Positions 1-36,075 of a stretch of DNA of 64,000 bases are shown in pieces; position 1 is the stretch's first letter, and every line of letters begins with the position of its first letter. Both the position numbers and the translations under genes were made by a program. This stretch comes from Amia ocellicauda (taxonomy: Eukaryota > Chordata > Actinopteri > Amiiformes > Amiidae). The DNA lies in assembly GCF_036373705.1 (NCBI RefSeq), contig NC_089866.1:8628001-8692000 (forward strand), given 5' to 3'. Below the pieces are notes generated by a model. That model did no database searches. It had not been told where the DNA came from and saw only the letters and a program-made list of their open reading frames with translations.

Positions 1-178
1 TATTGAAAAGTGCTGATAACATGCATTCTAATGTGAGGCCATAGACTGGAGAAGATTGGGAAACACTGATATATGGCATTTAAAATACTGCATGCCCTGT
101 TATACAGTGTTAGAGGTATATGTTCTGTGTGTAAAAGATATTTTCTGGGCAGTGTTAATAAGATTGTCCTCTGTGCAG
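1..178 (+). other. Intron of the ABCC6-type gene (window edge)
   Basis: No coding sequence. It ends in a pyrimidine-containing acceptor with AG at 177-178. The last ~24 nt resemble the matching intron end in ABCC1 (minus strand, just above 19747). All upstream ABCC6 exons (TMD0, TMD1 and most of NBD1) lie outside the window. Confidence 0.8.
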
Positions 179-5134
<4,956 letters not shown>

Positions 5135-6850
5135 CAGCCCCAGTGGGAGGGATCCTATGTGGGGATCTCCAAAACCGCTTAGCCCCCTCCATAGTACCCA
5201 GCCAAGAGACAGAGGTAGGGGGGGAGGAGCAGAGGAGAGGAGAGGTCATCAGAAGCAACAGAGCATCTTTTTTATGATGAAAAGAAAAATATTTTTACAT
5301 AAAATGAGAAAAAAAAAAAAAAAAACTACACTCCTCTACCGTCTGTGATGTTCAAGGCTGTGACTTAAAATGGAGGAGAAAAAGTGGCGCACGCTGGTGC
5401 TCACAGAGGGAGGTACCGACCAAATGTCCAGCCTCCCTCTGATCTATAGAGATATAAGGGGATGTGGGAAAAGCTATAACTCTATATACTGGTGCTTTTG
5501 GAGGGAGGGGGTGGGAGGGTTGTGACTGGAGGGGTCTACTGTTGTAGCACACATTGTAAATAACTGTACATAAACTCTGATGCCATGCATCTCCAGAACT
5601 AAAACAGGGAGAGGAGAACTAGAAGTGAATGACATCAGATGCCAAAAATGTAAAATATGTATCCCAGGTTTCTGTTCAAATTCCTAAACGCGCATGAAAA
5701 AGCCCAATGTGTTTTGCGTAGACTGAGGATTTTGCCATGAAATGCAAGGTTTCTCTTCACTTACCCTGTTCAAAACAGGACGAACAAAGTCAGTCTGTAT
5801 GAGCACATGACGTAAAAGGTTCATTCAAAGCCACTGCAGTACTGCTTTATAATAATCCCAGTATTAGGAGTAATGTAAGGAGGGGAACTGCACAATGAGC
5901 CAAGGAGGCGGCCCTCCAAGCACTCTGTGGTCTTCATTTATTTTTAAATTGGGCGTAAAGACATGGAACCTGGTCAATATGGGCCCGACCCTTGAATCCG
6001 GATTCAATTTTTGTTACATAATAAATTGTTTACTCCTCAGAAATTGCAAAACCAGAAAAAACAAACAAATAAAACCAGTTCTTCTTCAGCGCAATGGTTG
6101 CACACAGGGGCATTTATCCCATATCCACAGAATAGCCCACAGTCTTCCGCCCCCCTACCAGCTACCTTCCATGGGGGCTTTTCGGCAGCTTGGGAATTCT
6201 TTGTGTGTTTGTTTGTTTTTTCGCTATATAAAGTGGGCCGGATCTACATAGTATGCCAGACACACTTAGCTTCAAAAACCACACAGGCCATTAGAGAAGC
6301 ACATGTCAATATTATCTTTTCTGCATTTCCAATCTGGGCCCGGGCTGCCAAACAGCTCAGTGGGTGAGGACAGTTATGCTCTCTTCCACTCACAAAGAAA
6401 ACTTGCAAAGCAGCAACAAGAAAAAATATCTTCCCTACTGATATTAGAAGTGTCATTATCTTTTCAGTTTGCATTACTTAATGTATTTTACAGCTTTTCA
6501 GTGCAGCTTCCTATATGGAAAAGCACATTGTCGCCAAACTGTCAGTGTGTCATCTATTTGGTTTATGCCAGACTCCAAAAGAACAAACCGGAAAAAGAAA
6601 TAAAAGTAAAGGAAAATATTCTATGCATTTTTTTTTTTTTTTAAAGACTGAATAATATTTTTGATGCAATATAATGAAATGTATATGTGCCTTGAAAATC
6701 TAATTGTAAAGATTGTCTTAAATATATTGTTATATTTATACTTTTTTTTATATTTAATCTGTTACTTTTGTTTGGGTATGCATATAAAGTTTGTACAATT
6801 TTGTATTTTTTGGAGGGGGGGAATAAAATGTGAAAACATTGCCACGGTTT
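5135..6850 (+). other. Probable ABCC6 3' UTR
   Basis: Non-coding sequence directly after the TGA at 5132-5134. It holds a purine-rich stretch and an A-run (~5311-5325), then becomes strongly AT-rich. The best polyadenylation signal is AATAAA at 6822-6827, followed by GT-rich sequence. The UTR end is inferred from that signal only; a shorter transcript is possible. Confidence 0.5.
6822..6827 (+). terminator. Candidate polyadenylation signal of ABCC6
   Basis: AATAAA hexamer about 1.7 kb after the stop codon, with TTTG/GTTT-rich sequence 15-40 nt downstream as expected for a cleavage region. No competing strong signal was seen nearer the stop. Confidence 0.45.
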
Positions 6851-9800
6851 GTTTATTTATATTAGATCTATAGTTACACAATGCGACTCTCATGGAGTCA
6901 CCTGTAAGGCGTGGGTATGAAATCCCTTTTGTATCTAATATAGTTAAGCATTCATGGACAGGCAAAATGCAGAGTGCCAATGGGCTTGACACTATTCACT
7001 TAAGAAAAATGTATTTAATCCTACAATCCTCAATTTAAATTTTCTTTTTCAGTGCTGATTAAGAATACTATTCAAACTGTAATAATTATTCAACTGGATT
7101 TAAATCTGAACCCCCTAGAACCACGAAATGTAGAGTTGCCCATAAATGGAAAGAAGTAATTATTATACTGAGCTCCAAGACCTTTGCTAAACTGACATTG
7201 TTGCTTGAGTATCATATTTCAATACAATACAATTATGTTTGCCACATGTATCCATAATTGTGGAATGTTTTGAAAATATAAATATATATTTTAACAAGAG
7301 TGACTGAAAACAAAGTTATGAAATGTGTTTGACTCAGACACAAACCTCAGTAAACCACTCTGTAATGCCAGAAGGCTGGTAGGACTTCCTGTACTGCAGA
7401 ACAAAACCTGCAGAATTAAAATCTAATTAGGAAAAGAATAATAAATAAAGCATTTAAACAAAATCGTCAAGGAAGATACATATATAAATTAGCATTGTCG
7501 AATTGCTCACAATAAATAATTAAATTCAGCAAAGGATTAACAGTCAATATGAATGTTAATACTTCCATTTTAAGGCTGATTTATATAAATACAGTAGTGG
7601 ATTCCTTAGACAGACGGTTACAGTAACCAATGTGTTGTTTTCTAGTTATCTCAACAAGATTACACGATAATTGTTTTGGAAACAAACACTGCCATTGTTT
7701 TAGATTACCTCTTCCACTGACAATTACACTTGAGGCACGATACACCTATCAGGAACTAAAAACCCAATATTTTAATTGCACGACACCGCCAAGTGAATAA
7801 CATTTAATATATTGAAGATGTTAAAAACAAAACCGTAGAACATGTTAGCGTTTACTATAAGAAAAAAGACAGCAACTTCAAGAAAAACTTGCATTACACA
7901 GCAGAGTCTGATATAATCATTAATTAACAGAACCCATAAAAAACAACTAAAAACATTTTCACTAACATTTTGAAGAAATAAGTATAAGTATCCCTTGTTC
8001 TTACCTTATAATAAAAATTAACTGTAAGGCAAGTTTTCCCGTGCAGCCTATTCATGGTCATTTCTCGATGACAATGAATATTTCACAAAATGTTGTAGTT
8101 TCAATCAATTGTACAGCTCCTTAGTACAATGTAATTCTCAAAAAGTGGTAATGAACATTACAAATACCGACTCCCTTGCATTTTTCGGAATATAAAGCGT
8201 ACAGATCAGTGTATAGTGAACGTTTTAATCTGATCAGTGATTGAGGAACAATTGTTGCTGAATACAACAGCCTCGTTTCCACTTCTAACTCCTATATATT
8301 TTCAGTCCTTCACTGTAAATACACCAATATTCAGATTATGTATACTGCAGTATTGGGACACTTCCAAGATTTTAGAAGATTAGGTTCTTCGATTTTACTA
8401 AGCAGACTATCCTAAACATCTCCCACTCATCACGTATAAAACTTACATTGGGAAGACGGGATAACCATAAGGTATATGACTTCATAACCCACAGAGCTAC
8501 AGGCCCAGCGGTGACCATATCCTTCATCGTGCAAGTCACCCAAATGATACATTACAGCTTGTTAGTCTGTCCACCCCTCCATTACGCTCTCTTCATTTGC
8601 GTTCATTATATAGTTTCAATACCTTGTCATTTCTTTAGCAGCGCAATTGGCCATATACATCACGAGGGCTCCAGCCAGACAATGACTGTGGCATCCAAAC
8701 ATAGCATGGCTGTCAACTACTGTGACCGCAGTCCTGCACAGCGGTCCCTCTCATCCGGCTGGGACAGATGTGCAGGAGGCCACAGGCTAATGCAAAAGCA
8801 GAGTTAGACTGTCATACTTGGAGGAATATGATGTACACAAATATTCAGTTCAGCACATCAGACCCCATTAAAATGTTAAGCTCCCTGTGGACTTCAGTAT
8901 ACCGGCTCCTGACAATGCTCTCCTGGTCAAAACCAGGCGTCCTAAATTTGGGAGACTGCGCTCTCTGTGCTGTGGCTTCAAGACAGTGGATTGGTCTCCC
9001 AGCCCATATTAGATCATGAAAGGTAGTCATCACTGTTAAATCCAGTCTTAAAATGTACAGTTAAATCCTAGTTTTTAATTCAGTCTAATGTATGGCATTA
9101 AATGAATTGTACTGATGTTTTATTGTCCTGCTTTGCCCCTTTAGTGTAAAACATTGTCTTTGTCATGGACATTAGCATTGTACCCAATGCACCTGTGAGG
9201 AAAGAGGGAAACGGGGATCAATTGATTAACTGTTTCAGCAGACAAGTTGTTTTGTAACTTAGGAGTAAGATGTTGGTTAGAGTAAATCCCGACAGTGGTG
9301 TTGCACAATTCTTTTACCTGCACACATGCAGAACTGGGTGCTGAAAGCAAAAATATCCTGGAGAAAAATTATTAAACTAGATCTCTTGATCTGCTACCTG
9401 GTTCTTTTAGGTGAACTATGGAGGTAAAAAGCAAGACTGATACATGTCATTGGAGACACACAAACCATTAATAAAAGTTGAAGTTATGAAGTTAAGCCTA
9501 GGCTAAATTAAAACTATGACCTACCCACAAATTATTACTATTATTATTATTATTTCTTGGCAGACGCCCTTATCCAGGGCGACTTACAACATAATGGAAA
9601 AGTATAACTCTGTACCCTAATATGTAGTTTTAGTTGTAGAAGGTGACTTTGTACATTAAATAAAGTGAAAATAGGACACAAGCTTGTAATATGCGATCTG
9701 GAACAGAAAAACTTTGGTCTCAGCCTTTGTTTGTGTTAGAGAATGAATCAGAGGGTAAGATGAATTTGCTCTGCATGCAGAGGAAAACAAAGCAAAACGT

Positions 9801-10918
9801 AACTATTAATTAACATTTCCAAATAGTTATTGCATTAAGTGGGTCTGGCATTGCTTTGGTAAACCACAACATGTCCTGCCTTATAGCTAGAGAACAACAT
9901 CAGAATTTTTTCAATGACATCAGTAAATTATGCAATGTGCTTAGAATTGTTATGTATTTGGGTTCTCATACCAGACTCTGAACCAATGCTGCCCTCTGGA
10001 GGACAGTGGCATCACAGATCCCAGGATGACTGATCAGAATGATGATCATAAAACTGGTCAGTCAAACAAATCACCACACTGCAGCCAAAACGTTAACAAA
10101 AATGTCAAACTTTTCATTATTTCTCTTTTATCGTTTGTGCGGCAGGTTTCCCTGATACAAAATAAGATGCTCACTCGGAAGCCTGGCTAAATGTACACAA
10201 CAGCAGAAATTGTCATACCCTGAATATTTACAATAATATAAATATGCAAAATTAAATAGCATTTTCTTTTTATCAGGTTAATCTTTTTCATATCTTATGA
10301 CAAATCAAGATAACAATAGAAAGAAAAAATATATATATTTGTTTTCCCCTAAATTGACCTAAATATATATAAAACATGAAAAATGCCACTGTTCATCAGA
10401 CAGTGGACACACAATCAAGAAATACACTGGTACATTCATGTAACATTTGTTCAGCTGGGACACACAATATAGAAGCTACTGGGAACAAATCAATTAGTAA
10501 CTAGAACACCTGAGATGGCCACTTCTACCAGCAGAAGCCCCTTATTCACACATCCAGGCTTAAGATACATGTGCCACCACACAAATGCAGCCATGGTCAG
10601 GCAATGATCTACGGCTTACTGGCTGTAATTTTATCCCTACCACAAGAACCGGAAAAAAGAGCTTCAGCTGGTGACGTGAAGCCCTGTCTTGTCAGCTCTA
10701 TTTTACAGTTCCTTAACTACAAGTCAGAAGAAAGAGAAAGCTATCTGAGCCACAACATCAATCAGAGATACAGAGGGTGCATTTAGGCCTAGGTAGCCCT
10801 GTGATGAAAAGTCAAGTGAAAGAAGCCAAAGACAAATGACGAAGACTGTACTGTATTCCCATGTGATATGGCAATATGAGAAGCTGTGGGCTTAGAACAG
10901 TCTCAGCCATCTTTATCC
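6851..10918. other. Intergenic region between the converging ABCC6 and ABCC1 genes
   Basis: AT-rich DNA with only short, unconvincing reading frames and no recognisable protein or RNA gene. Apart from the retroposon tail near 9531-9600 I see no structured feature. Additional TTTATT hexamers (minus-strand AATAAA, for example near 9119) could serve as distal ABCC1 poly(A) sites. Confidence 0.6.
9531..9600 (-). repeat. 3' tail of a dispersed SINE/LINE-type retroposon
   Basis: A short (ATT)n run followed by TTGGCAGACGCCCTTATCC and GGCGACTTAC. Read on the minus strand this is the GTAAGTCGCC...GGATAAGGGCGTCTGCCAA...(AAT)n tail that recurs in many fish genomes as the end of tRNA-derived or L2-like retroposons. 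Only the tail is present. A related degraded copy lies on the plus strand near 60513-60560. The family name is not assigned. Confidence 0.6.
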
Positions 10919-11816
10919 TTTATTGGGAAAGTCCACAGGTCTAATTTCCTTTGGCAAGACAACTGAATACATCAGTCGGCCTTTATTAAGAATGTAGGTT
11001 CACCATCAGAAGTCTGTCAGATGTCATACAGGTATTCATAACCAGGTCCTTTTTCATGTTCATAGCACTTAATCATTGGAATAATGCAGCCTTACAGAGC
11101 CAGAACTGAAATTAAGGACTATTCTTGGCCCTGCATGTCTAAGACAATTTACAGAAAGTGCCTTTACCATAGAGATGCCCAACCATGGCCTTCAGAGCCT
11201 ACGAAGAGCTTCGTTTTTGGCATACACAATTTCAGTTTTTGGTCGGTCAATCAAAGATACGATGACCCCCTCAACCCTGGAGCAAAATATTGATAAACCA
11301 GGTGACTGATAACACATTGAGCCCTCTCCCTGCCTGGCTGTGGCGTGGGGTGGAGGAGATCAGAGACATCTTTGGAAAAGCCCAGAGACTAGAGGCCACC
11401 AATACAAATGAGAGAAATCTCTGATGTCCACCACTGGGTTTGGAGGCAGGGAGAGCCCTGCAGATCATACCCTGGAAAGCAACTTTGACTAGTTACACTT
11501 TGGATGTACAAAATTAAAACAATATCTATTTGAAATTAACAACCCTGAGCATTATTGCAGCTCGAAGACTGGAGGTGGAAAGTATGTATACATGATATGA
11601 GGTTGTCCAGCACCGAATGAACAGAGCTGGCCGTTGAATGCTGGCCCACCTGCAGTGGAGATGTGGAGAGTGGAGAGCAGGATGTGTGGGTGGGCAGTGT
11701 GCAAAGAGACAGGCACAGGTCCCTCAGGCTACCACTTCTTCCTGTGGAAGATACTGGCTGAAGGATCAAGAGAGTTCATATGGATCAGTGGTCCATCCCC
11801 AAGGTGAGACCTCAGG
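10919..11816 (-). other. Probable ABCC1 3' UTR
   Basis: Non-coding sequence following the ABCC1 stop (TGA, reverse complement at 11817-11819). Minus-strand AATAAA hexamers occur at 10919-10924 and 10982-10987, giving a UTR of about 0.8-0.9 kb. The extent is inferred from these signals only. Confidence 0.4.
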
Positions 11817-31135
<19,319 letters not shown>

Positions 31136-31253
31136 TGACTGCAAAGAACCTCTGCTGTGAAAAGACGTGGAAATTGTGCGATTTTGTGCTGCTTTCGTTT
31201 CATAACCAGTCCTTCAGAGTTTCGGTGATTTAAGGCGACGCGCCGGGAACAGA

Positions 31254-31267
31254 CCGGTAGGGGGCGC
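31254..31267 (+). promoter_or_regulatory. CTCF-like core motif
   Basis: CCGGTAGGGGGCGC matches the vertebrate CTCF core CCASYAGRKGGCRS at 13 of 14 positions (G for A at the third). It lies about 120 bp upstream of the ABCC1 ATG. The match is by eye only. Confidence 0.45.
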
Positions 31268-31978
31268 TGTCCCGCAGTGCGGTTATACCCGCCCGGTTCC
31301 GGCAGGACTCGACCTTCCTGTTTCCACATCAGATACAAACTGATTTGATTAAAGATTCAGATCAAACCAGATACATTTCCATTAATCGAGAAAACAGTGT
31401 ATTTTTAGTGAGTAAACCACAAAAAAATGTAACCCAAAAGGGAAAAACCCTAGAACTTAATTATACAATCAATGACCTTGATTTTTATAATATTATAGGG
31501 TAGCAGTAGTAACTGATCATATATAGACTATAAAGCAGGTCCACGGTTAGAGAGCCCATTTTGCAATTATGAAAAAAGGTCCACAGTTCAAACATCTCTT
31601 GTGATTCATAATTTAATTTTACCCCGAAAGAAAGGGCCTCCTCAGATTCCTCATGTAGTTTATCAGCATCCAAGAAGAGATAGATATACATTTTTTTTTA
31701 AAGGACAATCTGTGGACCTTTAGTGCCATCTAGCATACAAATAAAGAAGTTAGGTTCTGGTGAACATTATTAACGTTTTATGATGTGTAATCTCTACTCT
31801 ATCAGACGTCCCTTATATGACTACTAAGTTGTAAAAAGACTTAATGATACTATTATCTGCTTTAGCATGATTGTCATGATTTTGAATGCATATTTAGTAT
31901 TGTATATTCCCCTTCTAGGGCTGAGTTGTGGGTCATTTTGTGAGCATAAAAACATTGCAGCTGTAAATACCTAGCTAT

Positions 31979-32006
31979 ATATAAATAAATAAATAAATAA
32001 ATAAAT
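31979..32006. repeat. (AAAT)n microsatellite
   Basis: About seven tandem AAAT units in the AT-rich middle of the ABCC1/CEP20 divergent promoter region. Confidence 0.9.
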
Positions 32007-32241
32007 TCCCTCATTATAGTCGGTTTATATAATATATAAATGTGGAGATTACCTCTCTTTGGATGATAATGAGAGTTAATTACATATTATAAAGACTGAT
32101 GCGGGAGTTCTTGTAGCGCAGATCTGCAGAATCCGCCCATCCCATTGGCGGAGCAGCGCAGAACTGCGGGAGTCTGCGCTAAAGGAACCGTGTACCCGGC
32201 CGGGCGGAGGCGGACCCTTTAAGACGAGTTACCCTTTGACC

Positions 32242-32250
32242 CCGGAAGTG
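32242..32250 (+). promoter_or_regulatory. ETS-family site upstream of CEP20 start
   Basis: CCGGAAGTG fits the GABPA/ELK consensus and lies 20 bp before the CEP20 ATG at 32270, where such sites commonly sit in TATA-less housekeeping promoters. A CCAAT box in reverse (ATTGG, 32144-32148) lies about 100 bp further upstream. Confidence 0.5.
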
Positions 32251-32269
32251 CTCCGGGCAGTTGGTAACG

Positions 32270-34258
32270 ATGGCGACAATAACAGAGCTGAAGTGCGGTA
32301 AGCGCGGATTTTAAACCGCATGAAATCGATGCAAACTCGATATTGAGCCGTGAGAAGTGTGCATGTGGTTGTCCTGGGATTGCGTGGTGCAACGTGCATG
32401 AAAGATTGCATTAAATGAAGGCAATGTGAATATTATAATGCTGTTACTGCAGAGATGAGTTCGTTCAGGCTCTAGACTTCATATGACGTCAGTTAAACTC
32501 ATAATTATTCCGAGATATAAGCAATGTAACAAATAAAGCTGGATTCGCTAGAATACCTATTGCACTTTTTTCCCCTAGTCGGTTTTTAGTTTCCTGTTTT
32601 TTATTGCCCTTCACCCAAATTGACACGCTTCTTCCCAGCTCTGAAGGAGACCCTGGAGTCGCGGGGGGTCCTGGGGCAGCTGAAGGCCCGTATCCGAGCC
32701 GAGGTGTTCAGTGCCCTGGATGACCAGAGCCAGGCCCGGCCGCCGCTGTCCCATGAGAACCTGCTCATCAACGAGCTCATCCGGGAGTACCTGGAGTTCA
32801 ACAAGTACCGCTACACCGCCTCCGTGCTCACCGCGGGTAAGGCATGGGAGACTGACGCTGTGCTTGGTCCGTTTAAACAAATGAATATTCAGAAAGTGCC
32901 AACTGTTAGATAAACTGACCCTGCCCATCCCTACCCATTAACACCATTACAGGGGAACTGAATAGCCTGATTAGTTTGAACACCTTGCTAAAAACATAGT
33001 GTATGTGTGGGTGTGGTAATTCATTGCAAAGTATTAAGTGGTGTGAAAAACAATCTTCCCATGCTCCTCTGCAGAGTCCGGCCAGCCAGAAGTGCCCCTG
33101 GATAGACAGTTCATGTCCAATGAGCTGAACGTGGTAGAAGACCCCAGTACCAGATCTGTGTAAGTGCCCCAGGGTTGGGAGTTTATCTCTTACACTGCCA
33201 GTCTTGACACGTGAGTGTACTCTGGTATGATATTTAAACATGCATGTTAATTAATGTATTGATTTGGTCTCCTCTCCATTCACCACAGACCTCTCCTCTA
33301 TGGCCTGCTGTCCCATTTCCTGAACAGCGGACCGGGTGAGAAAGGGGGCAAGCTGTTCCTGAGGGGTGCTCCTCTAGCCAAGGACTCCATTGCCCGGTCA
33401 ATGGGAGAGGTTGGGAGAGGAGGTGAGACCCATGCCGCAGAGCTGTGACCTTCATAAGAAGAACATAAGAAAGTTTACAAATGAGAGGAGGCCATTCGCC
33501 CCATCGTGCTTTTTTGTTGTCCATTAATATCTAAGTGATCCAAGGATCCTATCCAGTCTATTTTTAAATGTTCCCAAATTTTCAGCTTCAGCCACATCGC
33601 TGGGAAGTTTGTTCAGATTGTGACTACTCTCTGTGTGAAGAAGTATCTCCAGTTTTCCATCTTGAATGCCTTGAAGCCCAATTTCCATTTGTGTCCCCGG
33701 GTCCGTGTGTCCCTGCTGATCTGGAAAAGCTCCTCTGGTTTGATGTGGTCGATGCCTTTCATGATTTTGAAGACTTGGATCAAGTCCCCATGTAGTCTCC
33801 TCTGTTCCAGGGTGAAAAGGTTCAGTCCCTCAGTCTCTCAGTAGGACATTCCCTTCAGGTCTGGAATAAGTCTGGTTGCTCTCCTCTGAACTGCCTCTAG
33901 AGCAGCGATATCTTTCTTGAAGTGTGGAGCCCAGAACTGTCCACAGTATCCAGATGAGCTCTAACTAGTGCATTGTACAGTCTGAACATCACTGCCCTTG
34001 TTCTCAATTCTACACTTTTGACAATATACCCTAGGATTCTTCACTCAGCTCCTCCCTGCCTGACAGACCCTTAAACTCTTGGCGTTGGTCCTCAGCAGGG
34101 ATGTTCTTTTCCAACAGTGGTGTGTATTTTTCACACTTCTTCTGTATCCACAAGCTGACGTCTCTGTCCTGTTCCACTGCCTTGTAGGTATCCCTGAACC
34201 TGAAAAAGCTGGGATGAGCACCGCCGAGCCCTTTGTACTACAGGGAGGATACAGATGA
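32270..34258 (+). CDS. CEP20: Centrosomal protein CEP20 (FOPNL/FOR20), 5 exons
   Basis: Small FOP/OFD1-related centriolar-satellite protein needed for ciliogenesis in other vertebrates. Exons: 32270-32297, 32639-32836, 33075-33159, 33289-33422, 34188-34258 (TGA). Phases join for 171 residues (human 174). Residues about 49-81 form a LisH motif (ENLLINELIREYLEFNKY), preceded by the conserved GQLKARIRAEVFSALDD segment. The start MATITELK matches the family N-terminus. Exons 1-4 are secure. The last exon, ending FVLQGGYR, is chosen because its acceptor and phase fit and it gives the right total length; its sequence is not obviously like the human C-terminus. Intron 4 carries a LINE fragment. Confidence 0.88.
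33446..34038 (-). mobile_element. Non-LTR retrotransposon (LINE) 3' fragment in CEP20 intron 4
   Basis: On the minus strand the segment reads as the C-terminal end of a LINE ORF2: GDLIQVFKIMKGID, RGHKWKLGFKAF, FFTQRVV, then a WN-LP-type motif, followed by a 3' end of TTCTTATGTTCTTCTT. This layout is typical of CR1/L2-like elements. The frame is broken at the WN-LP motif (an in-frame TGA consistent with one missing base) and the 5' part is absent, so it is a dead, 5'-truncated copy. The family is not assigned further. Confidence 0.8.
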
Positions 34259-34745
34259 TGGGCTGACTCTGACTCAGGATCATGCTGCCAGAAGGGGGCC
34301 CGAGCACAGCTATAGCACACAGGCTTTCGCTTCCACTATCCCAGGAGCTCTGTGGTGATGGTGTCTATGTACTACTTCCTGTTCAGCTGTGGTAATCTGA
34401 CTGTGGCCATAGAATAACTAGCTGGAATTCTCAGGGTTCGCTGTGGCGAGGCTGAGCTGCGATATGTGATCTGGAAGTAGCCCAAGATTTAACCATATAT
34501 GGAGATTCTTTTCTGAAGCTTCAGAAGATTGCTGTGCTGTGGGGGTGGGGGGTGGCTTATGCAGTTTCAACAAGCTTGTATACATCCTTAAATAAGTTTT
34601 AATCCCAATACGTTTTTGTTATTTAGTGCAATGCCAAATGTCCTTAAAACTCCTGAAGACATTAGATCCTGTGCATTAATGTTCATTGATTAGTGTTACC
34701 TATGTTTTACAATTTTTAATCAAATAAATATATATGTATTTCTCT
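34259..34745 (+). other. Probable CEP20 3' UTR
   Basis: Non-coding sequence after the proposed CEP20 stop, ending near the AATAAA at 34723-34728. A second AATAAA lies at 34920-34925. The end is inferred from these signals. Confidence 0.45.
34723..34728 (+). terminator. Candidate polyadenylation signal of CEP20
   Basis: AATAAA about 465 bp after the proposed stop codon, in an AT-rich region. Confidence 0.4.
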
Positions 34746-34971
34746 TAAGACATTTTGACTAATTCTTGATATTAATGTATGTATATTTAGTAACCTCCAA
34801 ACGTACACTAACCTTGAGTTGGATAGATGTGAGTGTGTGTGTGTTTGTTTACTGTGGGTAATCATCATTTTTGTCATTCATGACAAGGGTAAAGCTTTAA
34901 TATGAGTGCCTTGCCAAGAAAATAAAATTTCCAGATGTTACAGAAAGTGTTCTCACACTGGTTACACTCAG

Positions 34972-35011
34972 ATAATTGAATTATATATATATATATATAT
35001 AATTCAATTAT
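34972..35011. repeat. 40-bp perfect palindrome with (TA)n core
   Basis: ATAATTGAAT at the left end is mirrored exactly by ATTCAATTAT at the right end, with a TA run between, so all 40 bases are self-complementary. It could extrude as a cruciform. It may be an expanded TA tract inside a pre-existing inverted repeat. Confidence 0.85.
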
Positions 35012-35394
35012 GAGTTTAGAAGAACAACAGAAAGATGGCAGCATATCAGGATCAGGCGAGGACTGAAAAATAATATAAAACAAGACTCCTTAATGGTATT
35101 ATTCTAAAATGCCCTTATTTATATTAAACCAGAAGGATATATGATGTCCAGTAGGTGGAGCACGAGGTACATCTGTCTCAGGTTGCTAGGTTGGGTTTTG
35201 ATAGAGGCAGTGTGAACAGATCTTAACGCTGCATGGAAGGAACATCTCAGTTATTGGGTTTTAATATATATATATATATATATTTTTTTCTCTTTCCGTT
35301 GAATAACCTGTCATCTCATTATGTGTGACACTGCATGGATATAAACTGCAACATGCAACAGTCAACAGTTTCAATTTCAAAGACTTCACTGAGT

Positions 35395-36075
35395 TACAGT
35401 TCATATAAGGAAATCAGTCAATTGAAATACATTAATTAGGCCCTAGTCTATGGATTTCAAGTCTCAGGTTCTGAGGGCATATGCACTTGCCATGCTGGCT
35501 GGAGGAAGTCCACCAGAGCTGCAGTCGGGTCAAGACCCTGGTGAGGACGACCAACAGCAGGGTCGAACAGTTTCCCTTGAGATGCTTTCTGACAGTGTGT
35601 GCAGAAATTCTCCGGGTGTGCAAACCCACAGTTTCATCAGCTGTCCGGATGGCTGGTCTCGGACAATCCTGCGTGTGGAGAAGCCGGATATGGGGGGTCC
35701 TGGGCTGGTGTGGTTCTGCAGTTGTGAGGTCGGTTTGACGTACTGCCAAATTCTCTGAAACGTTGGAGGCGGCTTATAGTAGAGAAATGAACATTCAATT
35801 CTCTGGCATCAGCTCTGGTGGCCATTCCTGCAGTTAGCATGCCAATTGCACGCTCCCTCAAAAGTTGTGGCATTGTGTTGTGTGACAAAACTTCACATTT
35901 TAGAGTGGCCCTTTATTGTCCCCAGCACAAGGTGCACCTGTGTAATGATCATGCTGTTTAATCAGCTTCTTGATATGCCACCCCTGTCAGGTGGATGGAT
36001 TATCTTTGTAAAGGAGAAATGCTCACTAACAGGCATGTCTGGGATCTTTCATTTCACCTCATGAAACATGTAATC
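35395..36075 (-). mobile_element. Internally deleted Tc1-like transposon
   Basis: The two ends belong to a well-known fish Tc1 family: GAGTTACAGTTCATATAAGG on the left, and CAAGGTGCACCTGTGTAATG with TCAGGTGGATGGATTATC on the right. The minus strand encodes the transposase N-terminus (35637-35888: LLRERAIGMLTAGM, then a helix-turn-helix region). The left end jumps straight into internal transposase sequence near 35460, so roughly half of a normal ~1.4-1.6-kb element is missing, including the catalytic region. The copy is non-autonomous. Confidence 0.85.

Larger units (their letters stand above)
31136..32269. promoter_or_regulatory. Shared upstream region of divergent ABCC1 and CEP20
   Basis: The ABCC1 start codon (minus) and the CEP20 start codon (plus) are 1134 bp apart, head to head. 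Both ends are GC-richer with CpGs (31220-31300 and 32100-32260) around an AT-rich middle. The CEP20 side has an ATTGG (inverted CCAAT) at 32144-32148 and CCGGAAGTG at 32242-32250. The ABCC1 side has a CTCF-like core at 31254-31267. No TATA box was recognised on either side, consistent with housekeeping-type promoters. A tetranucleotide repeat lies at about 31979-32006. Confidence 0.6.

Noticed and set aside
33568..33795. 75-codon plus-strand frame in CEP20 intron 4
   Set aside because: Antisense of the LINE ORF2 fragment; no splice signals or protein likeness in this direction.
35450..35758. 102-codon plus-strand frame
   Set aside because: Antisense shadow of the minus-strand Tc1 remnant.
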